From assembly GCA_023213395.1 (NCBI GenBank), contig CM041465.1, forward strand, positions 192,207,741-192,271,740: DNA of 64,000 nt. Reading direction: 5' to 3'. A model generated the notes under the pieces. The model was not told the origin of the DNA and searched no databases. It saw nothing but the letters and a program-made list of their open reading frames with translations. Of this stretch, positions 44,177 to 56,610 are shown one piece after another (position 1 is the stretch's first letter; each line of letters starts with the position of its first letter). A program made the translations under genes and the position numbers. The stretch is from Cycas panzhihuaensis (taxonomy: Eukaryota; Cycadophyta).

Positions 44177-47100
44177 GCACATGAACAAGTATAGTGGAGA
44201 AGTGAACTTTATTTTTATGAGCTCCTCTATAAGTTAGAAACTGACATAGACTTTTTTGCCTAATGTGATCAAGGGTTAACTGAATCTCAACTAAAAATTA
44301 AAAATATTTTAATGTATCAATAAAATAAAATAAAACTAAATAAACATTTATCCTAAGCATTACATCATCAATTTTGTGTCTACTCTATGCCCACATTGAT
44401 CAAATTTTGAATCAAATTGATTCGTGTTAACATCTAAATGATTTGATTCATTATCTTGTATTGATTTGCTACAATATTAATTATTTGTATGGCTAACTCT
44501 ACTCAAGTGCTCTTCCTCACTTTTGTCTAATATTTTGCTCTATAACCTATAACAATGATGTAAATGTTCATGGCATTAATTATCTCCTTCGTTGCATATT
44601 GTCTTCACTTATTCTTAACATTATCTTCTATAACGTAGGCAACTCCATCTACGAGGCATTGTTATAATGATCTCTATTCAATAGACCTAGTTGTGATTAC
44701 TCTTTCATGGGTAATTATATTAATTAATTCCTGAGCATTCAAACATATGTTGAACGTCTATAGTCTTCATTAGATCTCCTTTTATCTTTGTTACAGTGGT
44801 TGACTGATCTTATACCCATTCAATTTTAATCAATATTACTCCCATTTTTTATAGTGATGGTGTATTTATCATTGCACTTGTTTCTCAACCTGAGCACTTA
44901 AAAAAAATTTAATGAATACCCCCCAGGTTATAACCACCTATATGCAGTCATTAAATATCCCTCTAAACACTTCCCTTTGATGTAAACACACTGCCAATAC
45001 ATACAAATCATAACCCCTTTATTAAAAAAAAAAAAAATTAATACTAACACTCATAATCTCATAGCCTAAACAACTAATCCTATAACAATACTGGCAAAAT
45101 TTTGAACCTAAAACAATGCCTACTATTTGTTGATAGATATAAAACCACTTAGTTCCACATGTTACTAGATGTGAAATTAATCCACAACCTACAACATAAC
45201 TTAGCTCTGATACCAGATAAAAGTTAGATCATAAAAAATAGAACCAAAGTAACATAATAGACATGGGTTTTTTAGTAGAGTTAGTCTACCATCAAACTAA
45301 ATTGGCATTCAATAAGAACCCATACATTCTAATGTAAAAATATAATACTATACAAGTATATATACAAGTGGGATCAGTAATGGTCAACAAAAGAATCTAT
45401 AACTGCCCTGACACATGTCATAAGCCCATTTAGGACATTGTAACTCTTAGTGACTCACCTATCTAATTTTGTATATATATGAATATTAATCTAATAAAAA
45501 CATCACATGTTTAGTTTCTTTCATTTAAATGATCTTTGAAAATATGTTAATAATTCTATAATTGAAAATTTTGTAACTAAAATCATTCCTTTTAAAGCCA
45601 AACTAAACTCAATTAATAACTTTAATGTTGAATATCAATCTAAAATGCAAATAACATTTGGTTTTCTTAGTATGCCTATTAGTGGGAACATCATATTACA
45701 TGTCAAGAATACTATTATATCGAAGCAGATATAGAACTCAATTGTAGATGACACACCTAATGAGATTATAAAACAATTATTTGTTGCAACATATAATATG
45801 AGATTTGATGCATAAAATATCTACTTTATTGATTTAGATGCATCAAGACACAAGACTATACAATTGAAATGCATTTACCAAATGTGGAAAGTGAATCAGA
45901 AAGTCACCATTAGGGAAGACACCAATCTGGAGACCATTGGAATTGGAAGTGTACCATCCATTATGCTAAATGGTGAACGGTAGTATCTGGACAATGTTTT
46001 GTATGTACTAAATCTAAAAGCAAATCTTGTTTTATAAGCAAAATTGAATAACAAGATATAAGTAACACTTGTTTGAGGATAGTACATAATCTAAGATAAA
46101 TAAAACAACATTAAACCAAAGGGCTTAGAGAAAATAGTTTGTACAAACTACAAGGAGACTTTAAAGCACAAAGAGTACTTCTTCAGATCTCTAAAGCAAA
46201 AATTATGGCATGAACAAATAGGCCATTTGAATTACATGACTCTCTAATTGATGCATAAATTAAAATTAGTGCATGGTCTTCTTATGATAAATGTTAAAAT
46301 TTGTTTATGTGAACCCTGTATTTTTGGAAAACAGCATAAGGAGTCATTTATAAAGAAGAAAACATGTATAACTAGAGAAACATTATGATTGGTTCACTTA
46401 TATATCTGTGAACTAATGCCTACTGTCTCACTTAGTGGAGCGAGATATTTTACCACATTCATTGACAACTTTTCACAAAAAGGTTGGGTTTTATAACTAA
46501 GGGAAACATCTCAAGCATTCACCTACTTCAAATAGTGTAAGGGGTTGGCAGAGAATGAAAGTGGACATAAGATTAAGGTCTTATGAATTAACAATGGTAG
46601 AGAGAACATTTCAAATAAATTCACTTAGCTCTACAAGGATTGTAGAATCAAGTGGCAGTTTGCTACTGCCTATAAACCTTAATAGAATGGAGTTTGGAAT
46701 GGTTTCAAATAGTAATTTTCTATAAATTTATAACAATGATCCTAAAAAGAAGCACAAAAGAGTAACTAATAGAATTTTATTGATAGATTTTATTCAACAA
46801 AATATTATAAGAGAATAAAGGACAATTGCAAGAGCACCAAAATGGACACTAAATTTGTACAAGATATGATAAAGGAAATAAACTAAAAAATATAAAACTC
46901 TCTTTATAAATATTTAACCTTAAATAGGCAAAAGTGGTCACTTACCATAGAATCCTATTGGTAAGCATTTATCCTTCAATATGATTAGTATAACTAACAT
47001 TAACTTTAACCCACCTTGGTCATATACATAGACATTTATATTTTACTAGTTGTAATAGTTAATCAATCAATAATCACCCAGATATAATCATATTGAATAG

Positions 47101-48402
47101 AAGATGGGATTCTAGTAATGAAGTCCATGGTAACGTCCTACCATTTTCCTTGAGGGATTTCTAAGGGTTAGAGAAGGCCTCGTTGAGCCTTAGTATCTAT
47201 CTTATTACATTGGTAGGTGTCGCATTTTGATATATATATGAGAATTGATGCCTTCATATGAGGCTAGTAAAAATCTGATCAAATATAATGGTAAGTTTTA
47301 TCGAACCTTGAATGTCCACCTAAAGAGGTAGTATGACATTCTAACAAGATACAAGAAATGAAGGGGGATGTCAAGTGAATAAAAATATGGTTTTAATAGA
47401 GGAGATGATTATTATATAGGGTCTAGTCCTTATGGTTTTGAACCTTTGCGATCCATAAAGCAAAATCAAAATGAGCTTGATATCATTTACTAGCTCTTGC
47501 AACCATGATAGCTGGGGTGTAGAAATGGCTTAGATTGTGGGTTTGAAGAGCAGGCAAGAGATAGCATCTACAACCACATTGTCTTTTTCTTTTTTATAAG
47601 AAATAGTAAATCCAAATACTTATAATTAATTGGCCCATTTTGCTTGTTCTTTTGATAGAATGGGTTGGTCTAGGAGGCAACAAAGGTTATGGTGGTATAT
47701 TAGGATTGTGAATTTTGATCCAAGTAGATATTGATGCCACTTGTCTATAGTGTACAGAATGGCTTTCATTTCCTTTTGGTGTGTTGATAGCCAACATTCA
47801 TGATCTTTGAGTTTTCAGCTTTCAAACGTAACTTGATGGAAATTCTACATGAGTACAACTCCTAACCCAACTCTAGAAATATCACATTCTAATTAAAATA
47901 GTTGGGAAAAGCAATAGGTAACAAGGTCTGAAGTGGTGAACATAAGCATCTTTAAATGATTAAAGGCATCATTGGCACTTAGTGACCATTGAAAGGAGTC
48001 CTTGTAAAATAGGTTAGTTAAGGGAGTTACAATAGAGGTATAATTTTTGATAAATTGATGATAGAATCTAATTAGTCAAAGGCACACAATTGTATTAAAT
48101 TCTTTAAGGTAGCCCTAATAGTGATAAAGATTTTATCAGGGTTGATAGTACTTCATGTGAGGAGATGATGTGGCCTAAGTATTATAGTTTAGTCTTACCA
48201 AATTTACATTTGGAAGAGGATTTAAAGGGTGATTTTTAAATGTTGAAAATGTTGGGACATGTCAGAGCTATAAATAAGCATATCATAAAAAAAAAACATA
48301 ATAATGAATTTACAAGGATAGAATGCAAAGGTCATATTCATCAAAGCTTAAAAAGTAGTTGAAGCATTATAAAGGTCAAATGGCATGACCTAGAACTCAA
48401 AA
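44177..48402. repeat. Tandem unit 3 (4226 bp)
   Basis: Third copy. Contains Copia(-) LTR 45218-45496, Copia(+) fragment to 46694 and Gypsy-3 LTR from 46695. At 48403 the sequence continues into the rest of Gypsy-3 RT, so this is the copy in original register with the right flank. It has a cluster of small indels at 46030-46190. Confidence 0.93.
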
Positions 48403-48790
48403 TCACTATGATGTGTTTACAAGGTCATTCAATATATATCTTCAAGAGCAATGGGAATTTGATAATATCCAGATTAGAGGTCTAATTTAGAGAAAATAGA
48501 AGCCCCATGAATTTATTTAATATATCATTAATTTGTGGAGTTGAGAATGTATTCTTGATAGTGACTTTATTTAGTTCTTGATAGTCAACACAAAGTTGAA
48601 AGGAGCCATCTTTCTTCTGAACAAGGATATTAGGGACTAGGCAAGGGCTTTTAGTAGGTTAAATTATTTCCATGTTAATGAGCTCATTGGTAATACATTT
48701 GATTTCATTTTTTTGGATATATGAATTTTGATAAGGGCATATGCTAATAGGGTTATGCAGGTTTGGAGATTGATGGTATGGTGAAAACTA
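48403..48790 (-). pseudogene. Gypsy-3 RT, N-terminal part
   Basis: The minus strand reads VQKKDGSFQLCVDYQELNKVTIKN (48555-48640), the RT fingers motif of plant Gypsy elements. It is continuous with the RT end of unit 3. Confidence 0.85.
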
Positions 48791-50470
48791 CGATTTAAGG
48801 AAAGTCACTAGGAATGGGGGGTAAAAACTGATTAATATTTGGTGAAGGTGGTTTATATGCCTAGGTGAATATGTAAATGAGGTTGAATATTATTAAGATG
48901 AACTATATATCTGTCATTGTTATTTAATTGTTTGGTCATTTGTTTACGAAAATTGAGCTTGTTTGGAGGTGATTAAAGATCATAAAGTTTGTGAGTTTGG
49001 CCAAATTAGTCTTTGAATAATATGAAAGGATTATTTGGAGAGTTATTAGTGCTATAGGTGCCAAGTGTTTAAGACAAGGCATAAAGCTTAGACTTCAATT
49101 GATAAGTGCCAATTTAGACATATAAATTCTTTATGGTCCCTATATAGTGAAAGGTATAATGGCATGCTAAGGAGCATGTGAAACCAATTTTTAATTTGAT
49201 GTATAGGTTGAGTTGTCTGGTTAGAAATTGACGAAGTTTAACAACATGCCACTATCAATCAATATGGTGATGGGAGTCTTCTTTAAAGTGCCTTTAACTT
49301 GGGAGCGGTTTAGGGTAAGTAGTAAAGGAAACAACTAATATAGACACTTTCAACTTAGGGTTGGGGAAGACTTTCAAGGGCGATTCTTCTTCAGTTTCAT
49401 TTTCATCTTCAAAGTCTTCATTAAGGGACATGGCAAGATCAATGGTGAATATCATTTTTCTTACTTTACAAACTTTACCATGACCAGGGGTTTATTTTCT
49501 TGCACACTAGATGTAAAGACTAGCTTCTTTGTGCTTGTGTATTTTTGTATGTGGTACTTGTTTTGACCTTGATGCTAGTTCTATTGTTGGTCATTTGACT
49601 ATGGGCCATTAGGGGTCTTTTGCTTGAAATCATGGTGGCTAGTATGGATTTGTTGGCTAAGGATGATTATACCATATAAAATCCATTCAAAAAGCAGGTG
49701 TTTATTCTGATGTGAATTTGGCCTTAATTATTTTGGCTCTGTTTATGGCTTCTCTTAAAGTAGGCAGTGGGTTGGTCTTCATTCATATCTAGATGCATTC
49801 CTTAAGTTTGGATACATATGTTTCCATAATTATTTATTGATCAAAGTTTTGGCTAACTCGATTCTAAAGAGCTTGAAACTCCATAGTGTAAGCTTTCATA
49901 GATAATGAATGTTTTAGTCGAGTGAGTTGGTTGAAGAAGGTCTAATTCCAAGTTTTTTTGTATTGTTCAAAGAAATATTTGTAAAATTGATCCTATGTTT
50001 GGCTATTCAAATATTCACAATTCCACCATTGGTGCCAGTGATGGGTCTTGTCCTCCAAGTGGATGGATGTAAATATTAATTGATCAATTTCAGTCATGGG
50101 ATTAAAAGCAAAATAAGAGTCCAATTTGTAGATTCAACTATGAGCAAAAGCTTTTTTAAGATGTAGATAAAAAAATGGCATGTTAATTTTGTGATTGAAT
50201 GTTTATTGATGAGGTGGCTAAGGAGGGGGGTGCCACCACTGTGTGAGCTACCAATCGAGTTAGATGCAGATGTGACATTATAAAATTGACATTCATAATT
50301 ACCATCTCCTTCATCATTTTTACAAAATCATTCTGGGTGACCAAATTTATTATATCTATTGTGATCTTGGTCATGCCATCTTTATGTGTATCCTACATAC
50401 TAATAAGTCATGTTTCCAATGCAGAGATGTGATTTTCCTAGGTCAGTGCCATCATTTATACAAAAGGAAA
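48791..50470 (-). pseudogene. Gypsy-3 gag and protease remnants
   Basis: Protease: ITILIDSG near 49255-49280 (retropepsin D-S-G). Gag: a helical region (about 49860-50030) ending in FQALQNRVSQNFDQ, and an open frame 50183-50374 near the N-terminus. Zinc knuckle not clearly seen. Degenerate. Confidence 0.68.
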
Positions 50471-51927
50471 GAAGGATTTAATGAAGGGGGGATGAGGAAG
50501 AAAGAATGGGATGAATGAGTTAGGGATTAAATAAAAAGAATAAGATGACTAAGTTGGGGATCAGACCAAAAAAATGAGATTATAAAATTAAGAGATGATA
50601 TAAGGGAGAAGAGGGAAAAAAGGGTGGGAGGTGAGGTGTCTATAATATGTTAACCCCAAAAAATGAGTAATAAAATCACTTAGTGCACTAAGACAAGTGT
50701 GGAAAGCTCATCAAAATGGGATAGATAAATTTTACATAGAAAATTTGAGTTGTGGGATCCATAGGATGCCTATACTTTGTTTTTCTCAAAAGCAACTGCT
50801 AAAGTTAATCTAATGGAAAATGATTAGTGTGTTGTACTGATCTAAATAAGATGTATGATTGACTAATGGTAACTTATAAGTCATGGACTAGTTTTATTTT
50901 TTTTATCCCGAGTTTACTAGTGTAGGTTTCGTTTAACTCAAAGGGAGAACTATTCACTGAAGTGACCCTACAGATTCCTTTTTCTTTCTTTCATTTTTTT
51001 TCTTGTTGAGAGGTGGACACAGAATAAAAGTTAGACGCAACTAGGTATTAGACTCAAAAAGTTGTGCTAAAGGTTTGGATAGGAAGTATTTAGGCTTTAG
51101 TGCTCATATAACAAGCTTGTGTTATTATTACAGTACTATGCTATTACTATATTTCAGGTTTGTGTTGTGTACTATCTTGTAGGAGTACCAATAGGAAGTA
51201 GAGCAGTATCAACAATTTATATTTAGATATATATTAGTCTCAACAATTTTGTATTTTATTTGGATGTACAATAGTTTTATCAATTTTATATTGTACTTAG
51301 AAATGCCCAAGACTTAAGAAATATGGTGCACTTGATTCTACAAGCCCCTCAATAAACTTCCTAGTCATTACTACTACTCAGCTTAATCTCTCATGGCACC
51401 AACTATAGAGGAAATCCATTCTCGTAGTCATTATATCCATGCTAGGGTGTTCGTGAGAAGTAAATTTTTGATGCTAACTTCTAACCGATACACTATAGAG
51501 GATATGTGACTGATAGTTTTCCTAAACTAGGTAAGGCAAAAAGAACCTATAAGGGTTCTCTGATATACCTAAAGGAACATAGAGGCTCAATTCTATAGTA
51601 AGGATTTACCTAAGGCCTACGTAAGTAGTGTTATCCACTTCACTTCATGCACATGCATATACCCATATACATTTGGTTGAAAATGACATATCCCTATGAT
51701 ATTTAAATATCTTTAGTACAAAGTCTCTACCTAAAAATTAGGGGATATGGGAGGGAGGGATCTTGCTACCTGCCTGTAGCTTATTATAGGATTTTAGAAA
51801 ATAATAGTAACACAGAAAATAGAAATGAAAGTAGAAGATAGTTTTTATAAATTCACCAAGGGTATAATAAAATCCTAATTTTTATACTCCTCTTGTTAAA
51901 TTGTTTCTTTGGGTGGATTTGAACATA
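50471..51927 (-). other. Gypsy-3 leader
   Basis: About 1.45 kb between the gag start and the primer site with no coding signal recognised. Purine-rich stretch at about 50465-50640. Confidence 0.5.
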
Positions 51928-51939
51928 GTTCTGATACCA
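51928..51939 (-). promoter_or_regulatory. Primer binding site of Gypsy-3
   Basis: The minus strand reads TGGTATCAGAAC, one base from the standard initiator-Met site, two bases inside the 5' LTR. Confidence 0.8.
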
Positions 51940-51941
51940 CT

Positions 51942-52346
51942 TGGGATGGTTCCAACTAGTAATTTTGCTCCAACTTATAATAAGGAGCTTAAGAAAAAGC
52001 ACAAAAGTGCAACTATTAGATTTTTATTGATGAATTTTATTCAACAAAATATTACAAGAGGATAAAGGACACTTGCAAAAGCACCAAAATAGATATTAAA
52101 TTCATACAGTGTACGATATTATAAATAAACTAAAAAATATATAATCTTTTTTTACAAATATTCAGCCTTAAATAGGCAAAATTGGCTAATTTCCATAAAA
52201 TCTTATTGATAGGGCATTTAGCCTTCAATCCCATTGATAGACTTTTACGACTTGTTCACACATATTAATAGTTAACATTAACCTTTCTCCACCTTAGTCA
52301 TATGCACAGGTGCTCATATTCTACTAGTTGTAATAATTATGTAACA
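51942..52346 (-). repeat. 5' LTR of Gypsy-3
   Basis: 405 bp, TGGGATGGTTCC to TATGTAACA on the plus strand. Longer than the 3' LTR through internal indels near 52200-52270. Confidence 0.83.
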
Positions 52347-52351
52347 GAGTT

Positions 52352-53700
52352 GTTGAGTACATGAATGAAACTTTGGTTGAAAGAGCCAAAGCTATGATGG
52401 AAGACAAGGATGTAACAAATTTTTAGTAGAATTTGTAAATACAACTACATATTTGGCAAACTAAAGTATTGAGGGTTGTTAGCAATATAACACTTAAGGA
52501 GGCTTAGTTAGATAAGAAGATGATTGTTTATCATCTAAGAATTTTGAGTGTATAATATACACATATAGCCCCAATGAGAAACAACAATAGTTGTACGATA
52601 AAAGCATCAAGTGCATTCTTGTTAGATACTTTGATGATGTAAACCATAAAGAGTATGTGAGTTGTCAACTCAAAAAGTCTAAACAACTCATGATATAATC
52701 TTCCATGAAGATGAGGATCTGGATATTGGTTCAATTGATATTGAGGACTAGGTTGAGAAGTTGCTTGAATGCAATTCTTCACATGATCTTATTCAATTTC
52801 AATATAATTCATTTAACATTGGTGAAGTAGGCAAGTTAGAGTCCTTTTAGTTCTTAGAATCAAAATCTGAGGAGAAGCTAAAGATAGAGGTGAAAAGAAG
52901 TCAGACAAACTGTCTATACCTTCACTTTCATCTTCTGAGAAAAACCTTTTGAAACGGTATTAAAAAACTATGGAGGATGTTGAAAAGTTATTACCCAAAC
53001 AATGATGAAGAACCATTTACTATTAAAGAAGTCATCAAAGAGCAAAAATGCAATGATGCTATGGATACTAAAATCTAGGTTATTAAGAAGAACCACACAT
53101 AAGATATTATCAAATTATTTGCTAGCAAGTATGCAATCGACTGCAAATGGATCTAGAAGACTAAGTTTAAATCTAATGAATATATAGACAAATTTAAAAC
53201 TCAACTTATAGCAAAAGGTCTCAAGCAACAAGCAAGAATTGATTAGCAAGAAACATTTATTCATATTACAAAGATGAATATTATTTATTTCATTGTAGCA
53301 TTAATTGCACAATTCAATTGGCAGCTTCACTAGATGGATGTGAAAAATACATTCTTGAATGGGTATTTAATAGAAGAATTCTACATGGAGCAGCTTGTTG
53401 GAAAAATTAAGAACACTTGGTATGTTAAATCTAGGCGGTCTTGTATGGCCTAAAATAAGCTCCTGGAGCTTGATATGAAAAGATTGATCAACACTCTCAA
53501 AGGAATATGTTTGAGAGATCTCTAGTTGACTCCAACCTATATATCAAAGCCATAAATGATAAAACCATATTTATGGTGTTCTATGTTGATGATCTACTGA
53601 CCATGGTTAATGATACTGATATAATATTATACTTGAAAGTAGATCTTCAAAATGGTTGATTGTAAACTAACACCTACCCTATGGAGACAGGTTCCAAATT
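52352..53700 (+). pseudogene. Copia(+) integrase C-terminus and reverse transcriptase
   Basis: Begins EYMNETLVERAKAMM, continuing the integrase NGV motif cut at 38237. RT motifs: CKWI near 53140, LIAKGLKQQ, QMDVKNTFLNG-like stretch near 53335, and FMVFYVDDLLTM (53572-53607) with an intact catalytic YVDD box. Heavily frameshifted. Confidence 0.83.
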
Positions 53701-53860
53701 AACAATGAAAGATGGTGGAGAAAATGTTGATCCAATGATGTGCAAATAACTAGTGGAAAGTTTAATATATCTTATAGGTTCCAAATTAATAATGGAAGAT
53801 GGTGGAGACAATGTTGATCTAATGATGTGCAAATAACTAGTGGAAAGTTTAATATATCTG
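53701..53860 (+). repeat. Local ~100-bp tandem duplication in Copia(+)
   Basis: GGTTCCAAATTAA, then GAAAGATGGTGGAGA (or GGAAGATGG), then GTTGATC and GTGCAAATAACTAGTGGAAAG occur at about 53688-53775 and again at 53778-53860. The duplicated block lies between the RT and RNase H parts. Confidence 0.75.
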
Positions 53861-54470
53861 ATTACTACTAAGCCTAATATTTTATTTGTAGTTAGAATTA
53901 TGTCTAGGTTTATAGCAATGCTAAAATAGAGTCATTAAAAAATTGCAAAGAGAATTCTTAAATACTTAAAGAAAACAAGTTAATGTGGGTTTAAATTCAA
54001 GTATAATGATAAATATAAGTTAATAAAATCCTTATATTCTGATTGGGCTATATGTGTAGAAATTATAAAATTAACTTTTGGATATTGTTTTAGTTTGAGT
54101 TCAATTGATATCACTTGGAGCAGTGAAAAGAAATCAAATGCTTATTTTCCCTCTACTGAAGCAGAGTACAAGGCTATAGTTGTAGCTTCTACTGAAACCA
54201 TTTAGTTATGAAAGATTCTAGAGAACATGGAATTACTACAATTAGAACTAATTGTCTTATACTATGACAATCAAAGTACATTGAAGATTGTGAATAATCT
54301 TCTATTCCATATTCACATCAAATATATTTAAGTGTACCATCACTTTATCTATAAGCTAATTCTTAAATGAGACATTGAGATGGCGTATAGGCCTATAAAA
54401 GAATAATTGCCTGACATTTTCACCAAATCACTAGCACATAATAGATTTTAGACTTCCAGGGATGGTGTAG
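53861..54470 (+). pseudogene. Copia(+) RNase H
   Basis: Motifs: SDWAICVE, STEAEYKAIVVAST, LYYDNQSTLKIVNN (DNQS) and DIFTKSLAHNRF at the end, typical of Copia. In-frame stops are present. Confidence 0.83.
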
Positions 54471-54492
54471 GTGCCAAAATAAATGAAATAAG

Positions 54493-54505
54493 CATTAAGG
54501 GGGAG
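54493..54505 (+). promoter_or_regulatory. Polypurine tract of Copia(+)
   Basis: CATTAAGGGGGAG directly precedes the 3' LTR. Confidence 0.78.
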
Positions 54506-54955
54506 TGTTGATATTTAATATTTATTATAGCTCATAACATTAGGTTATGAGCTTCCATTTTAATTTTTGTATTTTAATAGTTATTGTTGGGGTTAATGAT
54601 CATCACCCCACTCATACTTTTCACCCAAGAATGCACACATCACTCCCATCAATTTACACATGTGGGTGCTCACATGTGAAGGTAAGTATAAGGCAAGGTT
54701 AAAGCTAATTTGAGTTAAGCCATGTAATATTTTATTATTGTTTAAATTCTAAGGGTTGAAGAGTTTCCCTCCTCCCCCAAATTATATATTTGGGGGAGTG
54801 TGCAACTCTGGTGTCTTTTAAACACCGTCTACATTTAGAGATTTGCTATGTACTCACTCATCATGAATTGAATACAAAAGATTTATGTGTTTATACAATA
54901 ATATATTGATTATGTGATTATGATCTATCATGTCTCTATCGTTTATAATCCTTCA

Positions 54956-55924
54956 TTTGATATCAGAGTATATATTACTGACCTGTTGAAGTTTTTTTTT
55001 AGAAGAAAGAAGATTTATTAGTATTTGAAGCAGATCTACTTACAGTAATGAAATATTGGTTATATTCATTTTTTGCAAAGTTTATTAATAGTTTCTTGTA
55101 TTATTTCTCATCAAGATATGATTATTCTTGATTTGTACTTGTGAAATAACAAATATTTTTCAGATCTGTGCAGGAGCATAGCTGCAATCAGCAAATTGTC
55201 TTCTACACCTTTCTTGAGGAGTTCTTTATTTCATTTCCCATTGATTATTTATAACACATGTTTAAGGTTTTTATTTAACTTTCATATATCTTCTCTTAAG
55301 CTAAGTTATAACAGAAATTACTCATATACATCTAAAGCAAGTGACCAACCAAGTGGACCTGCAACTTAAATGGATACAATTTATTTTTTAAAGTTTTTTC
55401 TTCATATTCTTTATCTTTCAAAGTGAAAATATACATATATATTTTGGTTTTTCAACATTATATATCTTCTTCAACGCAAAAAGATTGCTTATATTAAAAA
55501 AGAAAGCTATTTTTTTGCTCAAAAGCTTAAAGATTATTTATTTTTTATCATCAAAAGTCTTATTTCAGATCTACATGTTTTAAAGATCTTAGTTATTTTT
55601 TAAATTTGCTTATATATTCATTATATTTCAAAGTTTATTTTAAATGCATACACTTATTGAAAGCATTTTTTCCATTTATCATTATTGAACAATTCATTTC
55701 TTTATTACACTTATAAAATTTGTATCTATCTTTCATTTTTTCAAAGGCATTGTGATTACTTGCATAGTTCTTTCAAAAAGTATATTTGAAATTATATAAA
55801 TTTGTTGATTTATTGAGTTCTTTGATTGAGAAATACAAAAAGCTCATTTGGTAAAAGCATATCTTTTTGTTTATGTACTAAAGTTTTCAATACAAAGGGT
55901 AATCAATCTAAACAAGATACAATT
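54956..55924 (+). other. Leader of TR-GAG-b
   Basis: Starts with the primer-site core TATCAGAG. Alignable with TR-GAG-a leader at both ends (for example TTGGTTATATTCATTTT and CAGATCTGTGCAGGAGCA). No ORF recognised. Confidence 0.6.
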
Positions 55925-56610
55925 CCCTATATTTGATAGCCATAATTTTTCACAATAGCATAAAACAATGCAAAGTTATTTCATTACAAATGATCTTTGG
56001 ACATACTTACAAGATGAATATGATCTTAATATTAAAGAAAACTTTAAAAAGGACGATGATGTCTTAGGGATATTACTTTACACTATAGATAATAATGTGT
56101 TTTCTAAAGTTTGTGAACTGACAACTTCCAAATCTGTATGGGACATCTTAATTTCTACTTACGGAGAAAATTTCCTCAAAGTAAATGAATTTAACATTAA
56201 TATTATTGAGCATATGAGATAGGTGCCAGAGCAGGTGGATTGTAATGAAAAAACCAAGGAACAAAATTCAAGTCAAATGCATGATCATCTTGTTGTATAA
56301 GAACTTGATCCTCCATTTGAGAGGGAGAAATCTAATGATATGATAGTTACTTACAACACAAAGATTCCAAGAGACAAACTCAAAGTTCTAGAAGATAGAG
56401 TTGCAGCTATTCACCTTCATACAAATCAAGCTACATTTACTTAGAGATTTTTTGAACCACTCAATGGTGAAATGACATATATTGCTAAAAGGATAAAGCG
56501 AGTTAATAGTGATCAAGCTAAAAGATAAATTTTCAAAAATTTTTTCAAGTTCAAATTTTACAAGTTCAAAGATAAGACAAAGTTATTAGTGATGACCATT
56601 AAGAGGGAGA
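55925..56610 (+). pseudogene. UBN2-type gag of TR-GAG-b
   Basis: Reads IFDSHNFSQ, stop, HKTMQSYF, then DLWTYLQDEYD and KSVWDILISTYGEN (open part 55968-56222), a stop at 56220 where TR-GAG-a has a Gln codon, and a C-terminal half to about 56595. The upstream stop replaces the Trp kept in TR-GAG-a. About 225 codons, no zinc knuckle. The polypurine tract starts at the last codons. Confidence 0.78.

Larger units (their letters stand above)
38238..52346 (-). mobile_element. Gypsy-3: minus-strand Gypsy expanded by the triplication
   Basis: LTRs at 38238-38611 (3') and 51942-52346 (5'), perfect GAGTT duplications (38233-38237 and 52347-52351), primer site at 51928-51939. Removing the two extra tandem units leaves about 5.65 kb. 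On the minus strand, right to left: leader, gag, protease, RT, RNase H, integrase start. Integrase is cut off just after its first catalytic Asp, directly at the 3' LTR. It splits Copia(+) integrase, which reads on at 52352. Confidence 0.87.

Noticed and set aside
35715-48402. Triplication as a pure assembly artefact
   Set aside because: Copy-specific substitutions and different unit lengths argue for real copies, though long-read proof is still lacking; kept as a finding with that caveat.
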